Shown: piece after piece, positions 28,261-38,168 of the stretch
How the letters are laid out: every line of letters begins with the position of its first letter
Position numbering within the stretch: the stretch's first letter is position 1
Assembly: GCF_030690725.1 (NCBI RefSeq)
Contig: NZ_JAUYGD010000051.1
Coordinates: 1 to 64,000, forward strand
From: Pseudomonas sp.
GTDB taxonomy: Bacteria; Pseudomonadota; Gammaproteobacteria; Pseudomonadales; Pseudomonadaceae
Reading direction: 5' to 3'
Length of the DNA: 64,000 bases
The notes under the pieces: generated by a model
Seen by the model: only the letters and a program-made list of their open reading frames with translations
Databases searched by the model: none
What the model was told of the DNA's origin: nothing
Position numbers and translations under genes: made by a program

Positions 28261-29057
28261 TGCGCGCCACCACTCTCTGTTTGCTGCTGTTGCTGGCATT
28301 ACCCGCAGCGGCAGCCGAGCGGGTGATTACTCTGGCGCCATCGCTGACTGAAATCATGCTGGAGCTGGACGCGGGCGATCTGCTGGTCGGCCTGCTCGAT
28401 GGCGGTGAGCGCCCGGCAGCGGTCGCGCAGCTACCTTCGGTTGGCCGTTACGGCCAGCTTGAATTGGAAAGCTTGCTCGAACTGCAACCCGATCTGGTGC
28501 TGCTCTGGCCCGATAGCATCAGCAGTGCGCAACGTCAGCAGTTGCAGCGTATGGGAATTCCCTTGCTGATTGTCGAGCCACGCAAGCTGGCTGATCTGGC
28601 AGAGAACTTCGTCGAAATTGGCACGCGTATTGGCCGTGCCGAGCAAGGCCAACAGCTGCATCGGCAATTCAATAGCGGCCTGGCGGCGTTGCGTCAGCGC
28701 TATCAGCGTAAACAGCCATTGCGCCTGTTCTATCAAGTCTGGGATGCGCCGCTGTACACCATCGGCGGTCAGCAGATTATCAGTGATGCTCTGCGTATCT
28801 GCGGCGCCGAGAATATCTTTGCCGAACTCACCTTGCCGGCGCCGCAGGTCAGCGTCGAGGCGGTGCTGCAGCGCAATCCCGAAGTGATTCTGGCAGGTGT
28901 GCAGGGGCAACTGGATGCCTGGCGCATCTGGCCGGGCGTGGCGGCGGTTGAGCGTAAGCAGCTGTGGCTGGTGCCCGATGCTGGTCTGGAGCGACCGAGC
29001 TTTCAGATGTTGGGGGCGGTTGAGCGGCTGTGTGAAGTGTTGAGCAAGGCGCACTAG
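28260..29057 (+). CDS. btuF: Cobalamin-binding periplasmic protein, BtuF type
   Basis: A 265-residue exported binding protein. The signal peptide ([19 protein letters not shown]) is followed by ERVITLAPSLTEIMLELDAG, the cluster A-2 helical-backbone start seen in BtuF. PSVGRYGQLELESLLELQPDLVL and YTIGGQQIISDALRICGAENIF are family segments. It should deliver vitamin B12 to a BtuCD transporter, not present in the window. It converges on btuB, which is under a cobalamin riboswitch. Confidence 0.85.
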   Translation: MRATTLCLLLLLALPAAAAERVITLAPSLTEIMLELDAGDLLVGLLDGGERPAAVAQLPSVGRYGQLELESLLELQPDLVLLWPDSISSAQRQQLQRMGIPLLIVEPRKLADLAENFVEIGTRIGRAEQGQQLHRQFNSGLAALRQRYQRKQPLRLFYQVWDAPLYTIGGQQIISDALRICGAENIFAELTLPAPQVSVEAVLQRNPEVILAGVQGQLDAWRIWPGVAAVERKQLWLVPDAGLERPSFQMLGAVERLCEVLSKAH

Positions 29058-29092
29058 AAAAAGCCCCGCGCAATGGCGGGGCTCTCTTTTTT
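29057..29092. terminator. Terminator between btuF and btuB
   Basis: Stem AGCCCCGC/GCGGGGCT with A run before and a T-rich run (TCTCTTTTTT) after; it can serve both convergent genes. Confidence 0.8.
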
Positions 29093-29121
29093 GGTAGCGC
29101 TATTGAGCGCCTAGTGATGGC

Positions 29122-30993
29122 TTAAAGCTGAGGCGTCCAGGTCACGGCAAACAGAGCGGTGCGGCCCTCGGTGTTGTAGCCGAAGCGTCCGTTGGTTGTG
29201 CTGTAAGTCGCCTCGGCATAATCCTGGTCGAACAGGTTGTTCAGTTTCAGATCGAAGGCCACTTCCTCGGATGCTTGCCATTTGCCGCGCAGGCTAAGCA
29301 GGCCGTAGCCACTCAGCTCACGGGTGTTGGCGGCGTCGTCATAGCGGCCGCTGACCGCGCGCCAACTGGCGCCCACTGCAAACTCACCGAAGGGGCGATC
29401 CAGGTCCAGGCTCAGCGTGCGTTTGGCTCGGCGGGCGAGGGTGTGCCCAGTGCCGCGATCTCGTGGGTCGATTAGCGCGAGCGTCAGGTTGCCCTGCCAG
29501 CCATACAGCTCCTGTTTGACGGCAGCCTCGAAGCCATTGATGCGGGCGGTCTGCACGTTCTGCGGAATAAAGTTCTGGTCGAGAACAATCGCGTCTTGCA
29601 GATCGATACGGTACAGCGATAGCTCCAGTGCACCGCTTTCGCTGTAGCGGCTGCGCCACTGGGCTTCATAGCTCTTGGATGTTTCTGGCTTTAGGTCGGG
29701 GTTGGCGCTCGCGGAGCAAAAGCCGCCGAAACAGAAGTCTGGGTAATACAGGTCGTTGAAGGTCGGTGCGCGGAAGCCTTCGCTGTAGGACAGGATCAAG
29801 TCATTGTCGTTGTTGAATGGCACCGTCAATGCGGCGTTCCAGCTGTTTTTGCTGCCGAACTGCTGGTTCTTGTCATGGCGTAGGCCCAGTTCGGTTGAGA
29901 ATTGTTCAGCGGTGTAGCGGTGCTGAATAAATGCCGCCTGATTCCAGCGCGAGTCCTCGACAAAGTCTGTGTCGCTACGCAGGCGGTCTTCGTACCAATC
30001 GGCACCTAACAGCACCTGGTGGCGCTCGTTGAGAGTCAGAGTGTTTACCCAGTTGATCGAGTCACGGTAGGTGTTGAAGCTGTAGAACGAGTCCGCACCA
30101 GCCTGTGGCTGGTCGTTGCCAGTGTCGCGTTTGTCCTCGCTGTGGCCGATTTCCAGGCGGCTATTCCAGGCTTCGCCGAAGTTGGCATCGATGTAGCTGG
30201 ACAGGCTGCTGAGCTGGAAGTCCGTAGTGGGCAGTGACGTGCTGAAGATGTCCTCAAACTCGCTCTGGCCGCGCTGGTCGAGGGCGCTGAAACCGATCTT
30301 CAGATCGTCATTGAAGCGATGCGAGAGGTTCAGGCTCAGCGATTTATTGCGGTAGGCATCGTCATCGCCGTTGGCGCCGAAATTATCGCGTGTGGCGTCA
30401 ATTCCTTGGGTCTCATCGAGTGCAGCCCCCAGGTTGAAGCGGGTTTGCGCGTCGCCGCCGGAAACGCCAAGGCTACGCTCGAAGGTCTGGTTGCTGCCGA
30501 CGCCAAGGCGAACGTAGGGCTTGAGTCCGTCGCCATGGCCTTGGCGGGTGAAAATCTGTACGACACCACCAATGGCATCCGAGCCATAGAGCGCCGAACG
30601 TGCGCCGCGCACAACTTCAACGCGTTCGATCTGCTCCGGGCTGAGAAACTCCAGGCTGCTGGTGCCGCTGGACGCGGCGGAAATACGTTGTCCGTCTAGC
30701 AGAACCAGGGTTTGCGCGGTTGAGGTGCCGCGCACGAACAGACCCGTCTGGCTGCCTGCGCCGCCGGTGCGGCTGACGCTAACGCCGGGTACGCGCTCAA
30801 GCAGCTCTGCCACGCTGCGCACTTGCAGGCGTTCGATGTCCTTGCGGGTAAATACTGTGGTGGCAGCGGTCGCCTGCTGGATTGGTTCGGCGTGCCGCCC
30901 GGAGGTCACAACCAATGGCTGCAATTCAAGTGGGTCAGCATGAGCAGCCAGCGGCAGAAGCGCCACAGCCAGAGCAAGACGGGACAATTTCAC
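29122..30993 (-). CDS. btuB: TonB-dependent vitamin B12 receptor
   Basis: A 623-residue outer-membrane receptor. The GTG at 30993 is chosen because GAGGA lies 8 bases before it and a signal peptide follows (KLSRLALAVALLPLAAHA); longer readings enter the riboswitch. The TonB-box region PLELQPLVVTSGR is followed by the plug (VRSVAELLERVPGVSVSRTG, VLLDGQRI, GSDAIGGVVQIFTRQ) and a 22-strand barrel ending in AVTWTPQL. The upstream cobalamin riboswitch and the neighbouring btuF support B12 uptake. The receptor needs a TonB complex such as the one at 9-12 kb or another. Confidence 0.93.
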   Translation of the reverse strand: MKLSRLALAVALLPLAAHADPLELQPLVVTSGRHAEPIQQATAATTVFTRKDIERLQVRSVAELLERVPGVSVSRTGGAGSQTGLFVRGTSTAQTLVLLDGQRISAASSGTSSLEFLSPEQIERVEVVRGARSALYGSDAIGGVVQIFTRQGHGDGLKPYVRLGVGSNQTFERSLGVSGGDAQTRFNLGAALDETQGIDATRDNFGANGDDDAYRNKSLSLNLSHRFNDDLKIGFSALDQRGQSEFEDIFSTSLPTTDFQLSSLSSYIDANFGEAWNSRLEIGHSEDKRDTGNDQPQAGADSFYSFNTYRDSINWVNTLTLNERHQVLLGADWYEDRLRSDTDFVEDSRWNQAAFIQHRYTAEQFSTELGLRHDKNQQFGSKNSWNAALTVPFNNDNDLILSYSEGFRAPTFNDLYYPDFCFGGFCSASANPDLKPETSKSYEAQWRSRYSESGALELSLYRIDLQDAIVLDQNFIPQNVQTARINGFEAAVKQELYGWQGNLTLALIDPRDRGTGHTLARRAKRTLSLDLDRPFGEFAVGASWRAVSGRYDDAANTRELSGYGLLSLRGKWQASEEVAFDLKLNNLFDQDYAEATYSTTNGRFGYNTEGRTALFAVTWTPQL

Positions 30994-31003
30994 GTAGAGA
31001 ATC

Positions 31004-31028
31004 CTCAAAAGGTCGAACGACTTTTGAG
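31004..31028 (-). promoter_or_regulatory. Hairpin able to mask the btuB ribosome site
   Basis: CTCAAAAG (31021-31028 read on minus) pairs with CTTTTGAG (31004-31011), extended by TCG/CGA. The 3' arm covers the GAGGA ribosome site of btuB, so this is the probable expression platform of the cobalamin riboswitch. Confidence 0.6.
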
Positions 31029-31107
31029 AAGGGCAGGGGCAAGAACGGGCGCGCGTGCGCAGCCTGAGCTTGACGGTGATGCCCTCCGCAACACCAGTCA
31101 CATCCAG

Positions 31108-31292
31108 CAAGGCCGGTCTCCGGGCTCTCGACGTGCGCCGCCTCGCCTTCCCGGGATAACCCAGTGGCGTTGAGGCGACGTGCAGAACGGCTCTGCGGTC
31201 GATTACCGTTGCGGGGGCAGCGCCGGGATGGTTCGTAAAGAACGCACCGGCTTCCCGTTTAACGCCGCTTCAACAGGAAGGGGCGCACCTTG
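31108..31292 (-). ncRNA. Cobalamin riboswitch upstream of btuB
   Basis: On the minus strand the conserved blocks appear in order: AGGTGCGCCCC, AACGGGAAGCCGGTG, GCTGCCCCCGCAACGGTAA, the B12 box CGCCACTGGGTTATCCCGGG with AAGGCG, and AGCCCGGAGACCGGCC. This is a full AdoCbl-type riboswitch. It fills most of the 380-bp gap between dxs and btuB and should repress btuB when B12 is sufficient. Confidence 0.95.
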
Positions 31293-31373
31293 GCGGAAGT
31301 AAAACGCCGCGCACCTTAATGCGCGGTTGGATGAATTACAAGCAAGCCTGGCTCAGCTCTGGATGAGCGGTAT

Positions 31374-33269
31374 TCATGCAGAAAGGCTGGCGAGGCGCGC
31401 GCGGATGGCGGCTTCGATACCGGCGGCATCCAGCCCACATTCGGCAAGCATTTGCGCCGGTTTGGCGTGCTCGACGTAATAGTCCGGCAGTCCCAGATGC
31501 AGCACTGGTTTGAGGATGCTGGCGTGGGCGAGGAACTCGCTGACTGCACTGCCGGCACCGCCCATCACGCTGTTCTCTTCAACCGTGACCAGCATTTCGT
31601 GGCTGGCGGCCAACTGGCGCACCAGGGCTTCGTCCAGTGGTTTGACAAAGCGCATATCGACCACCGTGGCGTCGAGTGCTTCGCCAACTTTGAGCGCTTC
31701 ACTGAGCTGCACACCGAATACCAGCAGAGCCGTTTTGCTGCCTTGGCGACGAACCACGCCCTTGCCGATTTCCAGTGGCTCCAGGCCCGCTTCGATGGCG
31801 GCATTCGGGCCGCTGCCGCGCGGGTAGCGTACCGCCGCCGGGCCGTTGAACAGGTGGCCGGTGGTGAGCATGCGGCGCAGCTCGTTTTCATCGCTCGGGG
31901 TCATCACCAGCATGCCGGGGATGCAGCGCAGGTAGGAAATATCGAAGCTGCCGGCGTGGGTCGGGCCGTCTTCGCCGACCAGGCCGGCGCGGTCGATGGC
32001 GAACAGCACATCGAGGTGCTGCACGGCCACGTCATGAATCAGCTGGTCATAGGCGCGTTGCAGAAAGGTCGAATAGATCGCCACCACCGGCTTGGCGCCG
32101 TCGCAGGCCATACCGGCCGCGAGTGTTACGGCGTGCTGTTCGGCGATAGCTACGTCGAAGTAGCGCTCTGGGTAGCGCTCACTGAACGCCACCAGATCCG
32201 AACCTTCCTTCATCGCCGGGGTAATACCGACCAGGCGCGGATCGGTCGCAGCCATATCGCATAGCCACTGGCCAAATACGCTGGAGTATTTCGGGCCGCT
32301 GGCTTGCTTGGGTGCGGCTGGCGCGTTGATCGGCTCCAGCTTGGTGATGGCGTGATAGCCAATCGGGTCGGCTTCGGCTGGGGCGAAGCCCTTGCCCTTC
32401 TTGGTCACCACATGCAGAAACTGCGGGCCGTCGAGGTCGCGCATATTGCGCAGGGTGGCAAGCAGGGTCGGCAGGTCGTGGCCGTCGATGGGGCCGATAT
32501 AGTTCCAGCCCAGCTCCTCAAACAGGGTGCCGGGTACCAGCATGCCCTTGGCGTGTTCTTCGGTCTTGCGCGCGATTTCCCAGGCACCCGGCAGGCGCGA
32601 GAGGATCTTCTTGCTGCCTTCGCGCATGCTGGCGTAGGTGCGGCTGGAAAGGATCTTGGCCAGGTAGTTGGACAGGCCGCCGACATTCTTGGAGATCGAC
32701 ATATCGTTGTCGTTGAGGATCACCAGCATATTGGCGTTGACGTCGCTGGCGTGATTCAGCGCTTCAAAGGCCATGCCGGCGGTCAGTGCGCCGTCGCCAA
32801 TCACCGCTACGGCCTTGCGCCACGAACCCTGAATGCGCGCCGCAATCGCCATGCCCAATGCCGCGCTGATGCTGGTGCTGGAGTGGCCGACGCCAAAGGT
32901 GTCGTACTCGCTTTCCGAACGGCGCGGGAAGGCGGCGATGCCGTCTTTCTGCCGCAGGCTGCCCATCTGCTCGCGGCGCCCGGTGAGGATCTTGTGCGGG
33001 TAGGCCTGATGGCCGACATCCCACACCAGGCGATCATCCGGGGTGTCGAAGACGTAATGCAGGGCCACGGTCAGCTCAATTACGCCGAGGCCCGCGCCGA
33101 AATGCCCGCCGGTCTGCCCGACCGTATACAACAGGTACTGGCGCAGCTCGTCGGCCAGGGTTTCCAGCTCGGCTTCGCCCAGGCGGCGTAGCTCGTCCGG
33201 CGTATTGGCGCGGTCTAGAAGGGGCGTCAGCGGGCGCTCACGGGGAATCTCGTGGAAGGTCGTCGGCAT
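31374..33269 (-). CDS. dxs: 1-deoxy-D-xylulose-5-phosphate synthase
   Basis: A 631-residue thiamin-diphosphate enzyme that makes DXP, the entry step of the MEP isoprenoid pathway and a precursor for thiamin and pyridoxal. Motifs: [16 protein letters not shown], the ThDP-binding [14 protein letters not shown]...[28 protein letters not shown] and a transketolase C-terminal domain. In P. aeruginosa it is followed upstream by ispA; here a large carboxylase gene separates the two. Confidence 0.97.
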   Translation of the reverse strand: MPTTFHEIPRERPLTPLLDRANTPDELRRLGEAELETLADELRQYLLYTVGQTGGHFGAGLGVIELTVALHYVFDTPDDRLVWDVGHQAYPHKILTGRREQMGSLRQKDGIAAFPRRSESEYDTFGVGHSSTSISAALGMAIAARIQGSWRKAVAVIGDGALTAGMAFEALNHASDVNANMLVILNDNDMSISKNVGGLSNYLAKILSSRTYASMREGSKKILSRLPGAWEIARKTEEHAKGMLVPGTLFEELGWNYIGPIDGHDLPTLLATLRNMRDLDGPQFLHVVTKKGKGFAPAEADPIGYHAITKLEPINAPAAPKQASGPKYSSVFGQWLCDMAATDPRLVGITPAMKEGSDLVAFSERYPERYFDVAIAEQHAVTLAAGMACDGAKPVVAIYSTFLQRAYDQLIHDVAVQHLDVLFAIDRAGLVGEDGPTHAGSFDISYLRCIPGMLVMTPSDENELRRMLTTGHLFNGPAAVRYPRGSGPNAAIEAGLEPLEIGKGVVRRQGSKTALLVFGVQLSEALKVGEALDATVVDMRFVKPLDEALVRQLAASHEMLVTVEENSVMGGAGSAVSEFLAHASILKPVLHLGLPDYYVEHAKPAQMLAECGLDAAGIEAAIRARLASLSA

Positions 33270-33363
33270 CAGGCAGATCGTTATAGGTGTAAAAGATGCG
33301 GCAGTTTACCCGAAGCGCCGGAAACTGCCCAAACATGGTTCGGCCAGTCCGGCATCCTGCGGA

Positions 33364-36300
33364 TTACCAGGTATCGACGCTTCGCTTTTTGCCTTCACGG
33401 GTTGCCGGCTTTGGCGTGGCATTCAGTCCGCGTAGCAGCCAGGCGCGGGTTTCCACGGGGTCGATCACCGCATCGATCTCCAGGAAACTGGCCATGTTGA
33501 TGCCCTTGCCGTTCTCGTAGGCCTTGGCCACCAGTTTGTCGAACAGCTGCTGGCGTGCTGCAGGTTCTTCGATGGTCGCCAGTTCCTTGGCGAACCCTAG
33601 GCGTACCGCACCTTCCAGGCCCATCGCGCCAAACTCTGCGCTGGGCCAGGCGATGGTAAACAGCGGCGAATGGAAGCTGCCGGCGGCCATGGCCTGGGCG
33701 CCGAGGCCGTAGCCCTTGCGCAGCACCACGGTGAAAAACGGCACCGTCAGGCTGGCGGCTGCGACGAACATGCGTGAAACATGGCGCACCGTGGCCTGCT
33801 TTTCTGCCTCCGGGCCGACCATAAAGCCGGGGGTGTCGCACAGCGACAGCAGTGGGATATCGAAGGCATCGCACAGCTGCATAAAGCGCGCAGCCTTGTC
33901 GCCGGCCACTGCGTCGATGGCCCCACCGAGGTGCGCCGGGTTATTGGCGAGCAGGCCGAACGGCTTACCTTCGATGCGGATAAACGCGGTGATCAGACCT
34001 GGGGCGAACTGGCGGCGTAGTTCCAGCACCGAGTCGCGGTCGGCCAGAGTGTCGATCACCTGGCGGATGTCATACACGCGCAGGCGGTTTTCCGGGATCA
34101 GCTGGCGCAGTTCGCGCTGGTCGGCGCAGTCCCACTCGCTGAGCGTGCCCTGGAAGTAGCTCAGGTACTGCTTGGCCACTCGCACCGCTTCGGCCTCATC
34201 GGCTACGCGCACATCAATGACGCCGTCGGGGCCTTGCACGCTGACCGGGCCGACTTCCTCTGGCTTGAAGCTACCGAGGCCGCCGCCTTCGATCATCGCC
34301 GGGCCGGCCATGCCGATGGTGGCGTTGTCAGTGGCGATAATTACATCGCAGCAGCCGAGCAGGGCGGCGTTACCGGCAAAGCAGCGGCCGGAGACTATCC
34401 CTACTGTAGGGACGAGACCAGACAACCGCGCCATGCCGACAAAGGTGTGGCAATCCAGTCCGGCCACGCCGACGAAATCGCTATCGCCCGGTCGGCCACC
34501 ACCGCCCTCGGCAAACAGCACCAGCGGCAAGCGCCACTGCGCGGCGAGGCCCAGCATGCGGTCGGTCTTCTTATGGTTCATCACGCCCTGGGTGCCGGCG
34601 AATACCGTGTAGTCGTAGGCGATGGTCATGCAGCGCGCGGCCTCGCTACCGAACGTCTCGGCATTGACTGTGCCAATACCCGCCACCAGGCCGTCAGCCG
34701 GGCTTTGTTCGATCAGCTCTTCCAGTGAGCGCCGGCGACGTTGTGCGGCAATCGCCAGGGCGCCGTATTCGTTAAAGCTGCCATTATCGAGCAGGTCCGC
34801 CAGGTTCTCGCGTACGGTGCGTTGGCCAGTCTTGCGCCGTTTGGCAACGGCTTGCGGGCGGCGCTCGTCGCGGGTGACTGCGTGGCGTTCGAGCACTTCG
34901 GCCAGATCCGCGCGGATATGCGCCAGGTCCAGGCTCTGTTCGCTCTGGCTGGCGGCGGCGTAGACCTCGGCCGGCTCGATAAACAGCAGCGGCTGGCCTT
35001 CATTGAGCGCGCTGCCGACCTGCACGGCCAGTTGGCGGACGATGCCGCTGTGGCTGGCGGTGACCACAAACTCCATCTTCATCGCCTCCAGTACGGCGAT
35101 GTTCTGGCCGACGGCCACGGCATCGCCTTCTGCCACCTCCAGGCTGACCACTACCCCGGTGCTGTGAGTTAGCAGCGGCAGGCAGCCGGGTGGTGCGTCC
35201 GCTATCTGCTCGGCGTCTTGGCTGGCCGCCTGCGCACCGGTAAAAAAATGATGCGGGTGAGCCTGGGGCTGTGCGGCCAGCAGCTCGCTTAGCTGGCTTT
35301 CGACAAAGCGTGTGGTCAGCTGATAGTTCGCCACCTGCGGCAGGCGCAGCAGGTTTTGCAGCAGATGCAGATTGCTGGCCACGCCTTCCAGGCGGAATTC
35401 GCACAGCCCACGATAGGCGCGGCGCAGGGCGCTGGGGTAATCCGGTGCGTGGGCGATCAGCTTGGCCAGCAGCGAGTCATAGCTGGGGCTGACCGGATAG
35501 CCGGCGTAGCCATAGCCATCCACGCGCAGGCCGGGGCCGCTGGGCGGTTGGTAGGCCGTCAAAGTGCCGGCGGCCGGGCGGGTGCTGCCATCGCTGCTCA
35601 TGCTTTCCAGATTGATCCGCAGCTGCACCGCACAGCCATTAAGCGGCGGTGGTTCGAGCAAACCCAGCTCGCGCAGGGAGATGCCTGCGGCCAGTTTAAG
35701 CTGGGTGTGCAGCAGGTCGACGCCAGTGACCTGTTCGGTGACGGTGTGTTCGACCTGAATACGCGGGTTGGCTTCCATAAAGTAGAAACGCTCGGGCTGC
35801 TCGGCATCCAGCAGGAACTCGAAGGTGCCCAGGCCCTGATAGCGGGCGGCGCGCGCCAGTTGCAGCGCGGCGTCGATCATTTGTGCGCGGGTGGCGGCGG
35901 GCAGGTCCGGGCTGGGGGCGATTTCCACCAGCTTCTGCTGGCGGCGCTGCAGGCTGCAGTCGCGCTCCCATAAATGGCTGACCGCGCCCGTGCTGTCGCC
36001 CAGCACTTGAATCTCGATATGCCGGGCGCTGCGCACCAGTTGCTCGATATACAGCTCGTTATTGCCAAAGGCGCTTTGCGCCTCGGACTGGCAGCGGGCA
36101 AAGGCCTCGTCCAGCTCGGCTGCCCTGAACACCGGGCGCATGCCGCGGCCACCGCCGCCGGCCAGGGCCTTGAGCATGACTGCGCCATGCTCGGCGAGAA
36201 AGCCGTGGGCTTCATCCGGGCTGATCGCCCTATTTATACCCGCCACCAGCGGCACATCGCAGTACTCGGCCAGCTCTCGCGCGGCGGCCTTGTCGCCAAA

Positions 36301-36651
36301 CAGCTGCAGCACCTCGGCGCTGGGGCCGACAAAGCACAGGCCAGCGGCCTGGCAGCGCCGCGCAAACTCGGCGTTTTCTGCGAGAAAGCCGTAGCCCGGA
36401 TGCACGGCATCACAGCTCTGTGCCTGGGCAATCTCGATCAGCTGATCCATATCCAGATAGGCCGCCACGCCACGCCCCTTGAGCGCCACAGCGCTATCGG
36501 CTTGGCGCACATGCAGGGAGGCGGCATCGTCCTCGGCGTAGACGGCAACCGAGCGGATGCCCAGTTCATTGGCGGCGCGGGCGATGCGGATGGCGATTTC
36601 ACCACGGTTGGCGATCAGCAGGGCGGCGAAGGGCGCGGTGGTAACGGGCAT
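33364..36651 (-). CDS. Single-chain biotin-dependent acyl-CoA carboxylase (LCC-like)
   Basis: A 1095-residue fusion of three functions. Residues about 10-450: biotin carboxylase (IANRGEIAIRIARAANELG, ATP-grasp loop KALAGGGGRGMRP). About 480-560: biotin carrier domain with VLEAMKMEF, the biotinylated Lys being residue 525. About 590-1095: carboxyltransferase of the acyl-CoA type (FAEGGGGRPGDSD, GRCFAGNAALLGCCD, LCDTPGFMVGPEAE, RKGYGLGAQAMAAGS). This one-chain order is that of the long-chain acyl-CoA carboxylases described from Mycobacterium and Rhodopseudomonas. The exact acyl-CoA is unknown. It sits between dxs and ispA, which are adjacent in P. aeruginosa. Confidence 0.9.
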   Translation of the reverse strand: MPVTTAPFAALLIANRGEIAIRIARAANELGIRSVAVYAEDDAASLHVRQADSAVALKGRGVAAYLDMDQLIEIAQAQSCDAVHPGYGFLAENAEFARRCQAAGLCFVGPSAEVLQLFGDKAAARELAEYCDVPLVAGINRAISPDEAHGFLAEHGAVMLKALAGGGGRGMRPVFRAAELDEAFARCQSEAQSAFGNNELYIEQLVRSARHIEIQVLGDSTGAVSHLWERDCSLQRRQQKLVEIAPSPDLPAATRAQMIDAALQLARAARYQGLGTFEFLLDAEQPERFYFMEANPRIQVEHTVTEQVTGVDLLHTQLKLAAGISLRELGLLEPPPLNGCAVQLRINLESMSSDGSTRPAAGTLTAYQPPSGPGLRVDGYGYAGYPVSPSYDSLLAKLIAHAPDYPSALRRAYRGLCEFRLEGVASNLHLLQNLLRLPQVANYQLTTRFVESQLSELLAAQPQAHPHHFFTGAQAASQDAEQIADAPPGCLPLLTHSTGVVVSLEVAEGDAVAVGQNIAVLEAMKMEFVVTASHSGIVRQLAVQVGSALNEGQPLLFIEPAEVYAAASQSEQSLDLAHIRADLAEVLERHAVTRDERRPQAVAKRRKTGQRTVRENLADLLDNGSFNEYGALAIAAQRRRRSLEELIEQSPADGLVAGIGTVNAETFGSEAARCMTIAYDYTVFAGTQGVMNHKKTDRMLGLAAQWRLPLVLFAEGGGGRPGDSDFVGVAGLDCHTFVGMARLSGLVPTVGIVSGRCFAGNAALLGCCDVIIATDNATIGMAGPAMIEGGGLGSFKPEEVGPVSVQGPDGVIDVRVADEAEAVRVAKQYLSYFQGTLSEWDCADQRELRQLIPENRLRVYDIRQVIDTLADRDSVLELRRQFAPGLITAFIRIEGKPFGLLANNPAHLGGAIDAVAGDKAARFMQLCDAFDIPLLSLCDTPGFMVGPEAEKQATVRHVSRMFVAAASLTVPFFTVVLRKGYGLGAQAMAAGSFHSPLFTIAWPSAEFGAMGLEGAVRLGFAKELATIEEPAARQQLFDKLVAKAYENGKGINMASFLEIDAVIDPVETRAWLLRGLNATPKPATREGKKRSVDTW

Positions 36652-36766
36652 GGTGGCTCCAGATTTTTATTCTGCAGCCATCTTAGGCGCTCTGCGGCCC
36701 AGGTAAACCAAGGCCTAGTGGGCGTAAGTCGGGATATTTATCTGGGTGATGATCGCCGGGGCCGGG

Positions 36767-36831
36767 GTAGCCCTGATGCAATCCGGGAGCTGTTTCCAGG
36801 GCTGGATTTTCCCGGATTACATCCGGGCTAC
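36767..36831. repeat. Intergenic palindromic repeat (GTAGCCCGGATG family)
   Basis: GTAGCCCTGATGCAATCCGGGA and the inverted CCCGGATTACATCCGGGC-TAC form an imperfect long hairpin of a type common in Pseudomonas intergenic DNA. It lies upstream of the carboxylase gene, in a 293-bp gap that also holds the REP doublet at 36853-36926. Confidence 0.75.
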
Positions 36832-36852
36832 GGGCTGGCAGACGCATAAGTC

Positions 36853-36926
36853 GTGGGAGGGGCCGGGCGGCGATCCGCTTTAGCCGCGACAATAGCGGTA
36901 AAACTCGCCGCTAAAGCGCCTCCCAC
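36853..36926. repeat. REP doublet (GTGGGAGG family)
   Basis: GTGGGAGGGGC...CTTTAGCCGCGA and the inverted CCGCTAAAGCGCCTCCCAC face each other, as in the copies at 17159-17218 and 38169-38219. It lies just downstream of the ispA stop. Confidence 0.8.
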
Positions 36927-36944
36927 TCCGGTGCGTGGAACGGT

Positions 36945-37832
36945 TTAGCTGCGCCGTTCGACGATATACCGCGCCAGATCACGCAGCGGCTCGGCAGCCT
37001 GGTCGAATGGGCGCAGGGCATGCAGGGCCTGGTCGCGCAGTTCCAGGGCGTAGGCCTTGGCGGCGTCGAGGCCGAGCAGGGCCGGGTAGGTCGGTTTGTC
37101 GTGGGCCTGGTCCTTGCCCTGGGTTTTGCCCAGGGTGGCGGTGTCGCTTTCCACGTCGAGGATATCGTCCTGCACCTGGAACGCCAGGCCGATGGCGCGG
37201 GCGTAGGTGTGCAGGGCTTTGAGTGCGTGGTCGTCGGCCTGGCCGCTGGCCAAGGCGCCAAGCTGCACGCTGGCTTCGATCAGCGCGCCGGTCTTGTGCC
37301 GATGCATGATTTCCAGGGCGTTCTGGTCGAGGGTTTGGCCGACTGAGCCGAGGTCGATGGCCTGGCCGCCGACCATGCCGGCCGGGCCAGCCGCGCGGGC
37401 CAGGGCGCTGAGCATAGCCAGGCGCAGCTCGGCGTCATGCGGGTTGTGCGTGGCGTCGGCGAGTACTTCAAACGCGAGGCTCTGCAGGCCGTCGCCGGCG
37501 AGAATCGCACAGGCTTCATCGAAGGCTTTGTGGGTGGTCGGCTGGCCACGGCGCAAGTCGTCATCGTCCATCGCCGGCAGGTCATCGTGGACCAGCGAGT
37601 AGGCGTGAATCAGTTCCACCGCGCAGGCTGCCGCATTGGCGCGCTGCGGCTCGCCGCCGAGGGCTTCGCAGGCGGCGTAGGCGAGCAGCGGGCGAACGCG
37701 TTTGCCGCCATTGAACAGGCTGTAGCGCATGGCGGCGTAGAGGCGTTCCAGTTCCGGGCGAGGGCTGCTCAGGAGGGTTTCCAGGGCGGCATCGACGCGG
37801 CTTTGGCAGCTGCTCTGGTAGGCCGCAATCAT
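36945..37832 (-). CDS. ispA: Farnesyl diphosphate synthase
   Basis: A 295-residue all-helical prenyltransferase making farnesyl diphosphate from IPP and DMAPP. The first Asp-rich motif is [15 protein letters not shown] and the second is [16 protein letters not shown] binds IPP. Downstream of xseB in the same transcript, overlapping it by 4 bp (ATGA), the usual proteobacterial xseB-ispA-dxs order except for the inserted carboxylase. Confidence 0.96.
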   Translation of the reverse strand: MIAAYQSSCQSRVDAALETLLSSPRPELERLYAAMRYSLFNGGKRVRPLLAYAACEALGGEPQRANAAACAVELIHAYSLVHDDLPAMDDDDLRRGQPTTHKAFDEACAILAGDGLQSLAFEVLADATHNPHDAELRLAMLSALARAAGPAGMVGGQAIDLGSVGQTLDQNALEIMHRHKTGALIEASVQLGALASGQADDHALKALHTYARAIGLAFQVQDDILDVESDTATLGKTQGKDQAHDKPTYPALLGLDAAKAYALELRDQALHALRPFDQAAEPLRDLARYIVERRS

Positions 37833-38074
37833 GCCTGCTGGTCCGCGTCGAAGGGGGCTTCCTCCAGCTCGCCGTCGCGCTCCATCAGGATCTGCACTTT
37901 CTGTTCGGCCTGGGCCAGGGCGGTCTGGCAGTCGCGGGTCAGGCGTACGCCCTGTTCGAAGGCGGTCAGCGAGTCTTCCAGCGACAGCTCGCCGTTTTCC
38001 AGACGCTCGACCAGGTTCTGCAGATCGGTCAGGGATTGCTCGAAGTCGAGCGCGGCTTTTTTACGGGCGGCCAT
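37829..38074 (-). CDS. xseB: Exodeoxyribonuclease VII small subunit
   Basis: An 81-residue helical protein that binds several copies per XseA catalytic subunit. It shows the family segments [27 protein letters not shown] (coiled coil) and [22 protein letters not shown]. It overlaps ispA by 4 bp. Confidence 0.95.
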   Translation of the reverse strand: MAARKKAALDFEQSLTDLQNLVERLENGELSLEDSLTAFEQGVRLTRDCQTALAQAEQKVQILMERDGELEEAPFDADQQA

Positions 38075-38168
38075 GGCGGATATCTCGGGGTAGATCGGGG
38101 AGTTGGAACCGGCGCGACACTAGCAGAGCCATGCCGTGCGGGCAAATCAGCGGGCGGTTTCTGAACTT

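Noticed and set aside
31029..31110. Longer btuB N-terminus extending to 31110
   Set aside because: The added codons run through the riboswitch leader, have no ribosome site and would bury the signal peptide.
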